This document shows, piece after piece, positions 9,285-18,092 of a DNA stretch of 64,000 nt. The notes beneath the pieces were generated by a model. It searched no databases, had not been told where the DNA came from, and worked only from the letters and a program-made list of their open reading frames with translations. The position numbers and the translations under genes were made by a program. The stretch comes from Escherichia marmotae. Lineage in GTDB: Bacteria; Pseudomonadota; Gammaproteobacteria; Enterobacterales; Enterobacteriaceae. Position 1 is the stretch's first letter. Each line of letters starts with the position of its first letter. The stretch lies in assembly GCF_002900365.1 (NCBI RefSeq), contig NZ_CP025979.1:2046001-2110000 (forward strand), given 5' to 3'.

Positions 9285-10196
9285 ATGCTGTGGTTCAAAA
9301 ATTTAATGGTTTACCGTCTTAGCCGCGAAATTTCGCTGCGTGCGGAAGAGATGGAAAAACAGCTAGCCTCGATGGCATTTACCCCATGCGGCAGCCAGGA
9401 CATGGCGAAGATGGGCTGGGTTCCTCCGATGGGATCGCACAGCGATGCATTAACGCACGTTGCCAATGGTCAAATTGTTATCTGTGCGCGTAAAGAAGAA
9501 AAAATTCTCCCGTCTCCGGTCATTAAACAGGCGCTGGAAGCGAAAATCGCCAAACTGGAAGCGGAACAGGCGCGTAAGCTGAAGAAGACCGAAAAAGATT
9601 CCCTGAAAGATGAGGTGCTGCACTCTCTGCTGCCGCGCGCATTCAGCCGCTTTAGCCAAACTATGATGTGGATCGACACGGTTAATGGTTTGATCATGGT
9701 GGACTGCGCCAGCGCCAAAAAAGCGGAAGATACGCTGGCGCTGCTGCGTAAAAGTCTGGGGTCGTTACCGGTTGTGCCGTTGAGCATGGAAAACCCGATT
9801 GAACTGACGTTGACCGAATGGGTACGCTCCGGTAGCGCGGCACAGGGATTCCAGTTGCTTGATGAAGCCGAGCTGAAATCGCTGCTGGAAGATGGCGGCG
9901 TGATCCGTGCGAAAAAACAGGATCTGACCTGCGAAGAGATCACCAATCATATTGAAGCCGGAAAAGTGGTGACTAAACTGGCGCTCGACTGGCAGCAGCG
10001 CGTTCAGTTTGTGATGTGTGACGATGGTTCGCTTAAGCGCCTGAAGTTCTGCGACGAACTGCGAGATCAAAACGAAGACATCGACCGTGAAGATTACGCC
10101 CAGCGTTTTGATGCCGATTTCATCCTGATGACCGGCGAACTGGCAGCATTAATTCAAAACCTGATCGAAGGATTAGGTGGCGAAGCACAACGTTAA
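9285..10196 (+). CDS. rdgC: Recombination-associated protein RdgC
   Basis: Ring-shaped DNA-binding protein of 303 residues that binds duplex DNA without sequence preference and inhibits RecA-mediated strand exchange. The sequence starts MLWFKNLMVYRLSREISL, has a charged helix region (about 105-125) and ends LIQNLIEGLGGEAQR, as in the family. The ATG at 9285 fits the known length; upstream in-frame codons from 9213 read into the divergent promoter region shared with mak. Complete. Confidence 0.96.
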   Translation: MLWFKNLMVYRLSREISLRAEEMEKQLASMAFTPCGSQDMAKMGWVPPMGSHSDALTHVANGQIVICARKEEKILPSPVIKQALEAKIAKLEAEQARKLKKTEKDSLKDEVLHSLLPRAFSRFSQTMMWIDTVNGLIMVDCASAKKAEDTLALLRKSLGSLPVVPLSMENPIELTLTEWVRSGSAAQGFQLLDEAELKSLLEDGGVIRAKKQDLTCEEITNHIEAGKVVTKLALDWQQRVQFVMCDDGSLKRLKFCDELRDQNEDIDREDYAQRFDADFILMTGELAALIQNLIEGLGGEAQR

Positions 10197-10216
10197 TTGC
10201 TGATTTTTCTTCAACG

Positions 10217-10246
10217 CCAGATAAGACGCCTACGCGTCTTATCTGG
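10217..10246. repeat. Perfect REP-type hairpin after rdgC
   Basis: A 13-bp perfect inverted repeat (CCAGATAAGACGC and its complement) with a 4-base loop lies 20 bases after the rdgC stop. It resembles a single REP unit and could end or stabilise the rdgC message. Beyond it, 10247-10553 has no recognised gene; a 34-codon ORF there is described separately. Confidence 0.7.
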
Positions 10247-10309
10247 CATGTGACGCCATACCAGGCATTAATATAATCATTCGCTACATCGAGCAATGAT
10301 TTTTATAAC

Positions 10310-10414
10310 ATGGCAAACCGGAGCTTCCACTATTTTAATTGCGCATCAGGTAGCGGTAGCAATGAATTAGAGATTGAACGTCATGGCCAGCAATACAAGC
10401 ACCTAACCCTTTGA
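10310..10414 (+). other. Unrecognised 34-codon ORF between rdgC and ppnP
   Basis: ATG-to-TGA ORF in a 357-base gap, starting MANRSFHYFNC and ending HGQQYKHLTL. It has no clear Shine-Dalgarno sequence (the upstream bases are TTTTATAAC). I do not recognise it, and an ORF of this size can arise by chance. It is recorded because the gap is otherwise unexplained and its base composition is less AT-rich than its flanks. Confidence 0.15.
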
Positions 10415-10553
10415 TTTAAATGTTAACGTTCAATAAAGCCAATTGATTTGAATATATCAAAAATATAAAAATCAGCAGCCTTTGAAATTTTTAATTATAA
10501 AAACAAATTACTTTTCAGAAAAATGCCCTCCCAATCAACGGGAAGGCGAGATA

Positions 10554-10838
10554 TTACAGATAGCGGCACAAATAAGAGGTCGGTTCAGCAACTTGCAAAT
10601 GGAATTCACTGTGGCCGGGAACATTGAATACGGAACCGGCTTCATACACTTGCCAGTCGGTCGCATCAGGCAGCAACACATTCAGCGCCCCGCTGATTAC
10701 CGTCATCTCTTCAGGTTCAGCGGTGCTGAAGGTGTATTCGCCTTCAACCATGACACCAACGCTGGCGCGACCAGTGCTGCTGCTGGAAAAGCCGATCGAT
10801 TTCACTTTGCCGGAAAAGTACTCGTTACTTTGAAGCAT
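10554..10838 (-). CDS. ppnP: Pyrimidine/purine nucleoside phosphorylase PpnP
   Basis: Small cupin-fold enzyme (94 residues, formerly YaiE) that splits purine and pyrimidine nucleosides with phosphate to give free base and ribose 1-phosphate. The sequence is a single beta-barrel domain, with [24 protein letters not shown] in the first half and [13 protein letters not shown] in the second. Same strand as aroM, with 71 bases between them. Complete. Confidence 0.93.
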
Positions 10839-10909
10839 AAACTGGCCCTGTCTGGTAGTTAAACATCCACTTCACTATAGGGGTCAGAGGCGCTGACTGT
10901 CACGCAAAA

Positions 10910-11587
10910 TTAAACCAGTAATTCTGCTGCCAGCCTTGCAATCAATACGTTAGAGAGCAAAACAGGAACATCGAGCTGTTTTTGCAGTAAATCGCGATGA
11001 CGTTGGTTAAATCCCAAACAATCCAGCATGATGACATCTGCGCCGTTTTCCAGTAATTCTTTCCCGGCATCGATGATTTTCTGTTCAGAATCGTGAATGG
11101 GATTGCCCAGAGAAAGCAAGGGGGGTTTTTGCAGGATTTGCCATTTTTGCGCCTGAACGTGCAACAGTTCTTCTACCGGTACAATAACACCGACCTGATG
11201 ACCTTCGACAATGGAGGAAACCAGCGGTGGTAATATACGTAACGGTTCGAGAAAGATTGTATTACGCGCCGTCATACAGCTAATGTTTGCCGTACTCATC
11301 AACAAAATGACGTCGTACCCCTGATTATCAAGCACTTCAACCACGCTTTGCAGATCGCGCTCCACTTTACGACGCGAAATGTGGGCCAGTTGATTATCAT
11401 TTAATAAAGTGAGAATCGTTTCTTCACCTGCTTCTGGCGCATACTCCGCCATCACTTCTTCGCGGCTTAACTTCCCCAGCAGGCTATGATGGGAAATGTT
11501 ATTTTCGTCAATGTACTCAGTCAGGAGCGGCAAAACTTCCTGCATAGGTACAATGCCGATGGTCAGGATCGCCAACGACGCACTCAT
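10910..11587 (-). CDS. aroM: AroM family protein
   Basis: 225-residue protein of the AroM family, which resembles the Asp/Glu/hydantoin racemase fold. It is co-regulated with aroL by TyrR in K-12, but has no established reaction. The N-terminus ASLAILTIGIVPMQEVLP and the motif VIMLDCLGF, with a cysteine in the racemase-like second half, are visible. It lies downstream of aroL and yaiA on the same strand, after a 257-base gap. Complete; function unknown. Confidence 0.9.
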   Translation of the reverse strand: MSASLAILTIGIVPMQEVLPLLTEYIDENNISHHSLLGKLSREEVMAEYAPEAGEETILTLLNDNQLAHISRRKVERDLQSVVEVLDNQGYDVILLMSTANISCMTARNTIFLEPLRILPPLVSSIVEGHQVGVIVPVEELLHVQAQKWQILQKPPLLSLGNPIHDSEQKIIDAGKELLENGADVIMLDCLGFNQRHRDLLQKQLDVPVLLSNVLIARLAAELLV

Positions 11588-11844
11588 TGTTCTTCCACCT
11601 TACTTTTATTTCGTCGTTAATTACCGGGCAAATGCTAAGCACCACTGCTGACACTTACCTGTGCTACAAATGACAAAAAGCGTAGCAGCAGACGCATCCG
11701 GCATAATGTAAAGATTCCAAATGATTCCAGTAATGGATTGTTATTGTTTAATATTCTAATTATTAGGAAAACATGAATTGCGAAAAATGTGACGCAAGTC
11801 CGTTGTGGTAGCACTCAGAGTCCTTTCCGAGCAGTCTGATACGG

Positions 11845-12036
11845 TCACTCTTTGTCAGGATCCTCATAGCGTTTTTTCGCATCCATCGCTTCCAAAGCTG
11901 TCGGATGTTCGCTGATTAAAGAGTCAGGTTTGGGATGATCGGCTCTAAGCTGATACCAGGTTACGGTCTGCCCTGGTTTTCCTTTTTCAATCGTCACAAC
12001 ATATGCTTCACGAGGATAAGGTGGTTTCGTTGGCAT
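11845..12036 (-). CDS. yaiA: Small protein YaiA
   Basis: 63-residue hydrophilic protein of unknown function, beginning MPTKPPYPREAYVVTIEKGKPGQTVTWY-type sequence and ending in a charged tail. It follows aroL by 49 bases on the same strand and is cotranscribed with it in K-12. The preceding AAGGAAGA on the coding strand is a suitable ribosome site. No motif that suggests a reaction. Confidence 0.88.
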   Translation of the reverse strand: MPTKPPYPREAYVVTIEKGKPGQTVTWYQLRADHPKPDSLISEHPTALEAMDAKKRYEDPDKE

Positions 12037-12085
12037 CGTTCTTCCTTATTTCACAGGATGAACGTTAAGTATAGGCACTCGGGAA

Positions 12086-12610
12086 TCAACAATTGATCGT
12101 CTGTGCCAGGGCGCAACGAATTTCAGAAATCACCTGGCTGGGTTCGTTGTTAGCGTTAATGATAATATGCGCAACTTCGCGATATAACACATCGCGTTCT
12201 TCCAGCACTTCCTGAACTTCTTCACTTAGCGGTTTTCCGGTTAAGGCTGGTCGCAAATCCTCTTCGGGTGCAGCTTGCAGGCGATTAACCAGTACCGCTA
12301 CTGGCGCACACAAATAAACCACAATCCCGTTATTGCGCATGTAGTGACGATTAAATTCCGTCAGAATAATGCCGCCACCCGTGGCAATAACAGTGGATGG
12401 CGCAGTCACCGCTTCCAGTGCTGCGGTTTCTCTGGCGCGAAATCCGCCCCACTCTTCCCTTTCGACGATCTCTGCGACCGTCATATTGAGTTGTGATTGC
12501 AGCCATTGATCGGTATCGACAAACCGATAGTTGAGCGAATCGGCAAGGGCCATTCCGACCGTTGTTTTACCACAGCCCCGAGGCCCGATCAGAAAAAGAG
12601 GTTGTGTCAT
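12086..12610 (-). CDS. aroL: Shikimate kinase II AroL
   Basis: Phosphorylates shikimate to shikimate 3-phosphate in the common aromatic pathway. The 174 residues carry a P-loop GPRGCGKTTVG (about 8-18), the shikimate-binding motifs FVDTDQW, FRARETAAL and TGGGIIL, and the lid segment LQAAPEEDLRPALTG. First gene of aroL-yaiA-aroM. The upstream segment carries TyrR- and TrpR-type operators, as expected for the tightly repressed isozyme. Confidence 0.96.
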   Translation of the reverse strand: MTQPLFLIGPRGCGKTTVGMALADSLNYRFVDTDQWLQSQLNMTVAEIVEREEWGGFRARETAALEAVTAPSTVIATGGGIILTEFNRHYMRNNGIVVYLCAPVAVLVNRLQAAPEEDLRPALTGKPLSEEVQEVLEERDVLYREVAHIIINANNEPSQVISEIRCALAQTINC

Positions 12611-12669
12611 CGTGGGTTTTCCCCAAAAGGCCGCAATGCGGCGAAAGCCGGTTTCGTGAGAATAGCGAT

Positions 12670-12791
12670 CATACCATTAAACTAGTACAATTTCGATTGT
12701 AAAGAAATAATTCCACTTAAGGTAAAAATTTCAATCTACACCTTACTATACCAAGAAATTAGCGAGAAAGAAGTGTAAATAATAAATTACA
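12670..12791 (-). promoter_or_regulatory. aroL control region with TyrR and TrpR-like boxes
   Basis: Bases 12774-12791 form TGTAAA-TAATAA-ATTACA, a near-perfect TyrR box (TGTAAA-N6-TTTACA). Bases 12670-12688, read on the minus strand as GTACTAGTTTAATGGTATG, resemble a TrpR operator and overlap a TATGAT -10 box. Between them, 12686-12703 is a further partial palindrome. The arrangement matches the dual control known for aroL; the TyrR box is sequence-based and the TrpR box is weaker. Confidence 0.65.
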
Positions 12792-12792
12792 T

Positions 12793-13251
12793 TTATGCGC
12801 GACTACGTTGCACTTCCAGCCACCACTTTTCCAGCTCAGCGGCAAAGGCCTGGCGGTCACGTTGTGAAAGGCTATCTGGCCCCCCGGTTTGAATACCACT
12901 GGCGCGTAAGGTGTCCATAAAATCGCGCATTGTCAGGCGTTCGCGAATGGTCGCCGTCGTATAACGTTCGCCACGTGGATTAAGTGCCGCAGCCCCCTTC
13001 TCGATGACTTCAGAAGCCAAAGGAATATCAGCAGTGATCACCAGATCGCCCGGCTCACACTGACGTACAATTTCATTATCGGCAACATCGAAGCCTGCCG
13101 CGACGCGTAGCGTGCGAATAAACCGCGATGGCGGCACGCGTAAACTCTGATTTGCCACCAGCACCAACGGCACCTGCATACGTTCTGCTGCGCGATACAG
13201 AATCTCTTTAATTACATTGGGACACGCATCGGCATCCACCCATATCGTCAT
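12793..13251 (-). CDS. yaiI: UPF0178 family protein YaiI
   Basis: 152-residue protein of the DUF188/UPF0178 family, distantly related to PIN/NYN-like nuclease folds, with no proven activity. Acidic residues typical of the fold are at the start (MTIWVDADACPN) and in the middle (DNEIVRQCEPGDLVITADIPLA). The start at 13251 has a strong Shine-Dalgarno AAGGAGG; the longer frame to 13347 lacks one. It is divergent from proC, with 121 bases between the starts. Complete. Confidence 0.9.
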   Translation of the reverse strand: MTIWVDADACPNVIKEILYRAAERMQVPLVLVANQSLRVPPSRFIRTLRVAAGFDVADNEIVRQCEPGDLVITADIPLASEVIEKGAAALNPRGERYTTATIRERLTMRDFMDTLRASGIQTGGPDSLSQRDRQAFAAELEKWWLEVQRSRA

Positions 13252-13372
13252 AAGCCCCTCCTTTGTTGGGTAATCCTCTATTGTGTCGCGCTTTTGCCTT
13301 CCGGCATAGTTCTGTTTATGCTTCTGACCAGGCGCTTTCCAAAACAATGAATTTCACGGCAGGAGTGAGGCA

Positions 13373-14182
13373 ATGGAAAAGAAAATCGGTTTTATTGGCT
13401 GCGGCAATATGGGAAAAGCCATTCTCGGCGGTCTGATTGCCAGTGGTCAGGTTCTTCCAGGGCAAATCTGGGTCTATACCCCCTCCCCGGATAAAGTCGC
13501 CGCTTTGCATGATCAGTTTGGCATCAACGCCGCAGAATCGGCGCAGGAAGTGGCACAAATCACCGACATCGTTTTTGCCGCTGTTAAACCTGGCATTATG
13601 ATCAAAGTGCTTAGTGAAATCACTTCCAGCCTGAATAAAGACTCGCTGGTGGTTTCTATTGCTGCGGGCGTCACACTCGACCAACTTGCCCGGGCACTGG
13701 GCCATGACCGGAAAATTATCCGCGCCATGCCGAACACTCCCGCGCTGGTCAATGCCGGGATGACCTCCGTGACGCCAAACGCACTGGTCACGCCAGAGGA
13801 TACCGCCGATGTGCTGAATATTTTCCGCTGTTTTGGCGAGGCGGAGGTGATTGCCGAGCCGATGATCCACCCGGTGGTCGGCGTGAGCGGTTCTTCACCT
13901 GCCTATGTTTTTATGTTTATCGAAGCGATGGCCGACGCCGCCGTACTAGGTGGGATGCCACGCGCGCAGGCGTATAAATTTGCCGCCCAGGCGGTAATGG
14001 GATCTGCAAAAATGGTGCTGGAAACCGGAGAACATCCGGGCGTATTGAAAGATATGGTCTGCTCACCAGGAGGCACCACCATTGAAGCAGTACGCGTGCT
14101 GGAAGAGAAAGGTTTCCGTGCCGCAGTGATCGAAGCGATGACGAAGTGTATGGAAAAATCAGAAAAACTTAGCAAATCCTGA
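13373..14182 (+). CDS. proC: Pyrroline-5-carboxylate reductase ProC
   Basis: Last step of proline synthesis: NADPH-dependent reduction of 1-pyrroline-5-carboxylate to proline. The 269 residues begin with a Rossmann motif GFIGCGNMGKAI (about 5-16) and include FAAVKPGIM, RAMPNTPALV and the C-terminal family signature MVCSPGGTTIEAVRVLEEKGF. It ends 16 bases from the end of the convergent dgcC. Complete. Confidence 0.97.
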   Translation: MEKKIGFIGCGNMGKAILGGLIASGQVLPGQIWVYTPSPDKVAALHDQFGINAAESAQEVAQITDIVFAAVKPGIMIKVLSEITSSLNKDSLVVSIAAGVTLDQLARALGHDRKIIRAMPNTPALVNAGMTSVTPNALVTPEDTADVLNIFRCFGEAEVIAEPMIHPVVGVSGSSPAYVFMFIEAMADAAVLGGMPRAQAYKFAAQAVMGSAKMVLETGEHPGVLKDMVCSPGGTTIEAVRVLEEKGFRAAVIEAMTKCMEKSEKLSKS

Positions 14183-14198
14183 TGAACCACTCCGGACG

Positions 14199-15314
14199 TC
14201 AGGCCGCCACTTCGGTGCGGTTACGTCCGGCTTTCTTTGCTTTATAGAGTGCCATATCGGCCGATTTCAGCCACTCGCGATAGTGACTCATTTGCGGACT
14301 CAGCGGCGCGACACCAACACTTATCCGCAACATCACCTGCGGCGTACTTGGTAAGCGTAATGTATTTAGCCCATCATGTACGCGTAACATGGCGGTAATG
14401 GCGTTTTCTGCTGGCGTACCAGACATAATCACCGCAAATTCATCGCCCCCAAAACGACCAATCACATCACTGCCGCGCAGAGTGATTTGTAACTGTCGGG
14501 TCAGTGCCACAATCGCTTCATCACCCACATCGTGGCCCCAGGTGTCGTTGATGCTTTTGAAATGGTCGATATCGATGATTAATAACGTCGCATCGCGGTT
14601 ATGCCGCCGACAATTATCAAACTCATTACGCAGCATAATTTCCCAGTGACGCCTGTTATAAACCCCCGTCATGCCATCACGAGTGCTCATTACCTGCAAT
14701 CTGCGTTTATGTTCTGCAAGTTTTGTTGCCGTCTGGTAGCTGACCCAGCCAAACAGCAGAGGATAAATAACGATAATGGGAAGGGAAAGCCACCACTCCA
14801 GCGGTGCACTATTTAGCGACACCGTGATACCCGTTAGTTCAAGCGTGACAAGGCAGGAAACTACCATTAACACCAGACCAGCGACAAACAGACGAGGGCC
14901 ACCAGCCCCCATCAAATTCAGACACATAATCATTAACATCGCGATCGAAGGCAGCACGTTTACGCCCATCACGCCTACCCACATCCCCGCTAATACTGCA
15001 TCAGTTTTTAAGTTGTAAATTTCCCGGCTAAGTGGATCAATGGCCCTGCTCGCTAACTGCCAGGCTAAATGCGGCCAGACAAAAGCCCAGCCGACCAACA
15101 CCAGCCACCACCACCCCGGCGGCGGGTGCGAAACCAGCGTTGATGCAATCGGTAAGAACATCCCAGCCAGCCCAACCATACGGGGCAACCTGACGCGACG
15201 GGCAAAGCGCAGCCCGGAACGCTGATGTTCGTTTTGAGGAGTTAATGGTGGTTCCTCCCCGTGCGCCGCCGCTTTTTTGAAAAAGTTTTCATCATTCATT
15301 ATTTTTGGGAACAT
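14199..15314 (-). CDS. dgcC: Diguanylate cyclase DgcC (AdrA/YaiC)
   Basis: Membrane-bound enzyme that makes cyclic di-GMP from two GTP. In K-12 it is driven by CsgD and its product activates cellulose synthesis through BcsA. The 371 residues have an N-terminal MASE2 membrane region of about six helices (about 45-200), then a GGDEF domain with the intact active site RFGGDEF. An RxxD inhibitory site (RGSD) sits five residues before GGDEF, so product feedback is expected. Complete. Confidence 0.95.
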   Translation of the reverse strand: MFPKIMNDENFFKKAAAHGEEPPLTPQNEHQRSGLRFARRVRLPRMVGLAGMFLPIASTLVSHPPPGWWWLVLVGWAFVWPHLAWQLASRAIDPLSREIYNLKTDAVLAGMWVGVMGVNVLPSIAMLMIMCLNLMGAGGPRLFVAGLVLMVVSCLVTLELTGITVSLNSAPLEWWLSLPIIVIYPLLFGWVSYQTATKLAEHKRRLQVMSTRDGMTGVYNRRHWEIMLRNEFDNCRRHNRDATLLIIDIDHFKSINDTWGHDVGDEAIVALTRQLQITLRGSDVIGRFGGDEFAVIMSGTPAENAITAMLRVHDGLNTLRLPSTPQVMLRISVGVAPLSPQMSHYREWLKSADMALYKAKKAGRNRTEVAA

Positions 15315-15371
15315 TTAGAAACAATTTGCCCAAATTATAGAGACGGGATTAAGAGCGGGAGTATGATATTT

Positions 15372-15399
15372 CGGGTGAGCCATTTTCTTAGCTCACCCG
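15372..15399. repeat. Inverted repeat between dgcC and psiF
   Basis: A 9-bp perfect stem (CGGGTGAGC/GCTCACCCG) with a 10-base loop lies 17 bases past the psiF stop and 58 bases before the dgcC start. It has no T run on either side, so it is at best a weak terminator for psiF. Confidence 0.5.
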
Positions 15400-15415
15400 T
15401 TAGCACTATCAGGTA

Positions 15416-15736
15416 TTACGCGGCGTTCTTGAGGCAGGTGCTCATAAACTTATTGCGATCATCACCTTTCAGAGATTGCTGCGTCGCCTGACCATTGCAT
15501 TCGCGCATCTTCTGCTGTTGCGGCGTCAAACTCTTCTCGCCGGGCGCAGACTTACTGTTCTTCAGGCAATCACTCATGTACGTCTTACGGGCATCCCCTT
15601 TCAACGCCTACGCCGTGGCCTGTTGATTACAGGAAGTCATACGCTGTTGTTGCGGGGTTAACGTCCTCTCGGCAGCGCCAACTGTGGTTAAAAAAACTAA
15701 ACCGAATAGCAGGGTAACCAGTAATGTTATTTTCAT
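15416..15736 (-). pseudogene. psiF: psiF with an in-frame amber codon
   Basis: Phosphate-starvation-inducible protein of unknown function, normally 106 residues: a signal peptide (MKITLLVTLLFGLVFLTTVG) followed by two copies of a Cys-containing repeat (LTPQQQ...C...ALKGD). Here the codon at 15608-15610 is TAG where K-12, as I recall it, has CAG (Gln43). Translation from the ATG at 15736 stops after 42 residues, inside the first repeat. The rest of the frame stays open to 15416, so this is a single recent-looking change. Lies downstream of phoA, separated by a terminator. The downstream ATG-initiated 62-codon frame would lack a signal peptide. Confidence 0.85.
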
Positions 15737-15811
15737 AGCACTATCCCTCTTAACATTTTAACCAGGAGCGTTTGCGCCCGTGATCTGCCTTTAAGTCTGG
15801 TTGCTAACAGC

Positions 15812-15849
15812 AAAAAAACCACCCGACGACACAAATTCATCGTCGGGTG
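15812..15849 (-). terminator. Rho-independent terminator after phoA
   Basis: On the minus strand a 10-bp stem (CACCCGACGA/TCGTCGGGTG) with a 10-base loop is followed by GG and a run of seven T. It starts nine bases after the phoA stop. Read-through would carry transcription into psiF. Confidence 0.85.
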
Positions 15850-15857
15850 CGGTTTAA

Positions 15858-17270
15858 TTACAGGCCCAATGCGGCTTTCATGGTGTAGAAGAGATCGGTC
15901 TGATCGGTCAGGCCAACGACATTTGCAGCGTGCGGGCCATAAGCAGCAATACGCAACTGGCTGCCAGTATGCTCTTGCGAATCCTCTTCAGAGTTACCGT
16001 AGCTCATCACCATTACTGCGCCATCTTTGGTATTTAACGCCTGAGTCAGACCCGGTGCTTTGGTATCCGGCGGGACAATTTGGCTGGCGTGAGCATGGTC
16101 AGCCGTTACCACTACCAGGGTGTTACCATCTTTTTTGGCAAATTCCAGCGCCCGTTGTACAGCTTCATCAAGGTCAACCGTCTCACCAATTTGCCCACAA
16201 GGATTCGCGGCGTGATCCTGTTTGTCGATCGATGCACCTTCGACTTGCAGGAAGAAGCCTTTTTCATTTTTACTTAATAACTCAATGGCCTTGTCGGTCA
16301 TCTGCGCTAACGTCGGTATGCTGTCATTACGCTGCGGATTCGGAGTACAAGTTACCGCAGGCTTATCGATATTGCCGTGATAAGACGCCTTTGGACCTTT
16401 CCAGCGTACCGGCATATTGCCATCGGAAAATAATCCGAGCAGTGGTTTATCCTGATTTGCCTCCGTCACCGCTTCTAACGAGGCTGTATCAGTCACTAAC
16501 TGATAACCACGCGCCTGTGCTTGTTCACGCAGCGTTTTTCCCTGCCATTCACCGGCGGTTGCTGTTTCTGCAAACGTTTTTGCACCGCCGCCAAGCGTTA
16601 CATCGGCACGAGCGTTAAGCAGTTGTTCAGTGATGGAGCCTTTACCGCCTTTTTCCAGCGCATTACTCGGGCATTTTTCACTGGTAACGCTCGGTCCGTA
16701 GCATTTGCGCGACGTCACATGCGCCACCAGCGCGGCAGGTGTGGCATCCTGCAATTCAGCCGTTGAAACGTTGCCAGTGGCCAGGCCTGCGGCTTTTGCC
16801 ATCTCCAGTATCGTTGGATGATCTTTTTCATGAATATCGACGCCCAACGCGCCGTTATAGGTTTTGACGCCAGTTGACCAGGCGGTTGCTGACGCAGCGG
16901 AGTCGGTTACGTAGTCCGGTTTACCGGTTCTTTTATCCAGAGAATAGTGAGTGTATTGCCCGGTAAGCGGTAACGCATCGATTCCTTTAAAAAAACCGCC
17001 CGCACCTTCGGCATAATTTCGTGCGGCAGTAATTTCCGAATCCCCCATCCCATCGCCAATCAGTAATATAATATTTTTTACCGGCTTATCGCTAAGTGAA
17101 TCACGCAAGGCGGCGGTCTGATCGCCTGTTAAACGGCGGGCACCGCCGGGCGTAGTAATATCTCCCTGTGCAGCCCGGTTTTCCAGAATGGGTGTCTGCG
17201 GCGTCTGGGCGTTTGTTACAGGGGTAAACAATAACGGTAAGAGAGCCAGTGCAATAGTGCTTTGTTTCAC
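15858..17270 (-). CDS. phoA: Periplasmic alkaline phosphatase PhoA
   Basis: Zn/Mg phosphomonoesterase that releases phosphate from organic esters in the periplasm. 470 residues from the GTG at 17270: a signal peptide ending near FTPVTNA, the metal-binding IGDGMGDSE, the nucleophilic serine in DSAASATAWS, the metal ligands in TADHAHA and EHTGSQ, and the four cysteines of the two disulfides (SRKC, SEKC, VTC, NPCGQ). The GTG start was chosen because it begins the signal peptide; an ATG at 17312 would put 14 extra residues before it. Compared with K-12 from memory, the last Lys is missing. A Pho box lies upstream at 17331-17350. Confidence 0.97.
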   Translation of the reverse strand: MKQSTIALALLPLLFTPVTNAQTPQTPILENRAAQGDITTPGGARRLTGDQTAALRDSLSDKPVKNIILLIGDGMGDSEITAARNYAEGAGGFFKGIDALPLTGQYTHYSLDKRTGKPDYVTDSAASATAWSTGVKTYNGALGVDIHEKDHPTILEMAKAAGLATGNVSTAELQDATPAALVAHVTSRKCYGPSVTSEKCPSNALEKGGKGSITEQLLNARADVTLGGGAKTFAETATAGEWQGKTLREQAQARGYQLVTDTASLEAVTEANQDKPLLGLFSDGNMPVRWKGPKASYHGNIDKPAVTCTPNPQRNDSIPTLAQMTDKAIELLSKNEKGFFLQVEGASIDKQDHAANPCGQIGETVDLDEAVQRALEFAKKDGNTLVVVTADHAHASQIVPPDTKAPGLTQALNTKDGAVMVMSYGNSEEDSQEHTGSQLRIAAYGPHAANVVGLTDQTDLFYTMKAALGL

Positions 17271-17330
17271 TTTATTTTCTCCATGTACAAATACAGTAAA
17301 AAATAAAAACAAAGCGACTATAAGTCTCTG

Positions 17331-17350
17331 GCGTGACAGCTTTATGACAA
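17331..17350 (-). promoter_or_regulatory. Pho box upstream of phoA
   Basis: On the minus strand the bases read TTGTCATAAAGCTGTCACGC: two TGTCA half-sites one helical turn apart, the standard PhoB target. It lies 61-80 bases before the phoA start and just after the iraP stop. Confidence 0.9.
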
Positions 17351-17371
17351 TCGTTGAAAAGGCTTAATTTT

Positions 17372-17632
17372 TTACTGACGAGGATGCCTCAATAACTTCT
17401 TTACGTAATCGCGCAGCAGCTCCGTGTCGTCATCAGGAATGCTGGCATCGGGCTTTACCGCATACAACGCCCCCTCAACCTGATCAATCAACCGCTGTTG
17501 GTCTTTTTGCGCCATATTGCGAAGCATCGCGGTGACAATAATCTCCAGTGCCTCAACCTGCGCGCACAGTTCCTTCGACTCTTCTTCTTTTTGGGCAAGC
17601 TTAAATAACAACTCAGCAATGAGATTTTTCAT
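17372..17632 (-). CDS. iraP: Anti-adaptor protein IraP
   Basis: Small cytoplasmic protein (86 residues) that binds RssB and so blocks delivery of sigma-S to ClpXP, raising RpoS during phosphate starvation. The N-terminal half is a predicted amphipathic helix or coiled coil (LLFKLAQKEEESKELCAQVEALEIIV) and the C-terminal part is acidic (DDDTELLRDYVKKLL). It lies just upstream of phoA on the same strand, the expected place. Complete. Confidence 0.93.
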   Translation of the reverse strand: MKNLIAELLFKLAQKEEESKELCAQVEALEIIVTAMLRNMAQKDQQRLIDQVEGALYAVKPDASIPDDDTELLRDYVKKLLRHPRQ

Positions 17633-18092
17633 GTCTGTATTTCCTTATCCAAAGTATGGAGAAGTTAACATTATGCTTCATAACTGCATAGGGGCTGGAA
17701 GTAGTATTTTTATGACGAAGGAAATACTTTGCACAAATATTTCTACATATTTATCAGCGAAACGTTTCTCTTATTTAAATAATTACCTTACAAATAAAAC
17801 AGCTATTCAATTATAAATCATTAATATAATAAAAAGTTATGAAATATATTTAGTTCGTTAACTTATTATTAAGTTATTCACAAGCCGAGTCATGGTTAAT
17901 GCCAGCAACAAATTAGCTTCCCGTTCATCATTTTTGTGATCTGTAGCACATAATTTAATCGATGATATTTCACAGTCAGTACGCTGAGCGCTTTGTGACC
18001 AGAAGATTGCAACATTCTGTCAGAAGGCCGCGAATCAACCGTTTTGTCGTGGTAATGTATGTTCTTTATGTTCGACGGGATAGGTTTTTAAG
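17633..18092. other. 460-base divergent region between iraP and ddlA
   Basis: AT-rich spacer holding the two divergent promoters. No RNA gene, repeat or convincing ORF seen. The stretch around 17740-17880 is especially AT-rich and could be a nucleoid-protein site, but I cannot assign a motif. Confidence 0.5.

Noticed and set aside
15416..15604. A 62-codon intact psiF
   Set aside because: It starts at an internal Met after the amber codon and lacks the signal peptide still encoded upstream at 15677-15736.
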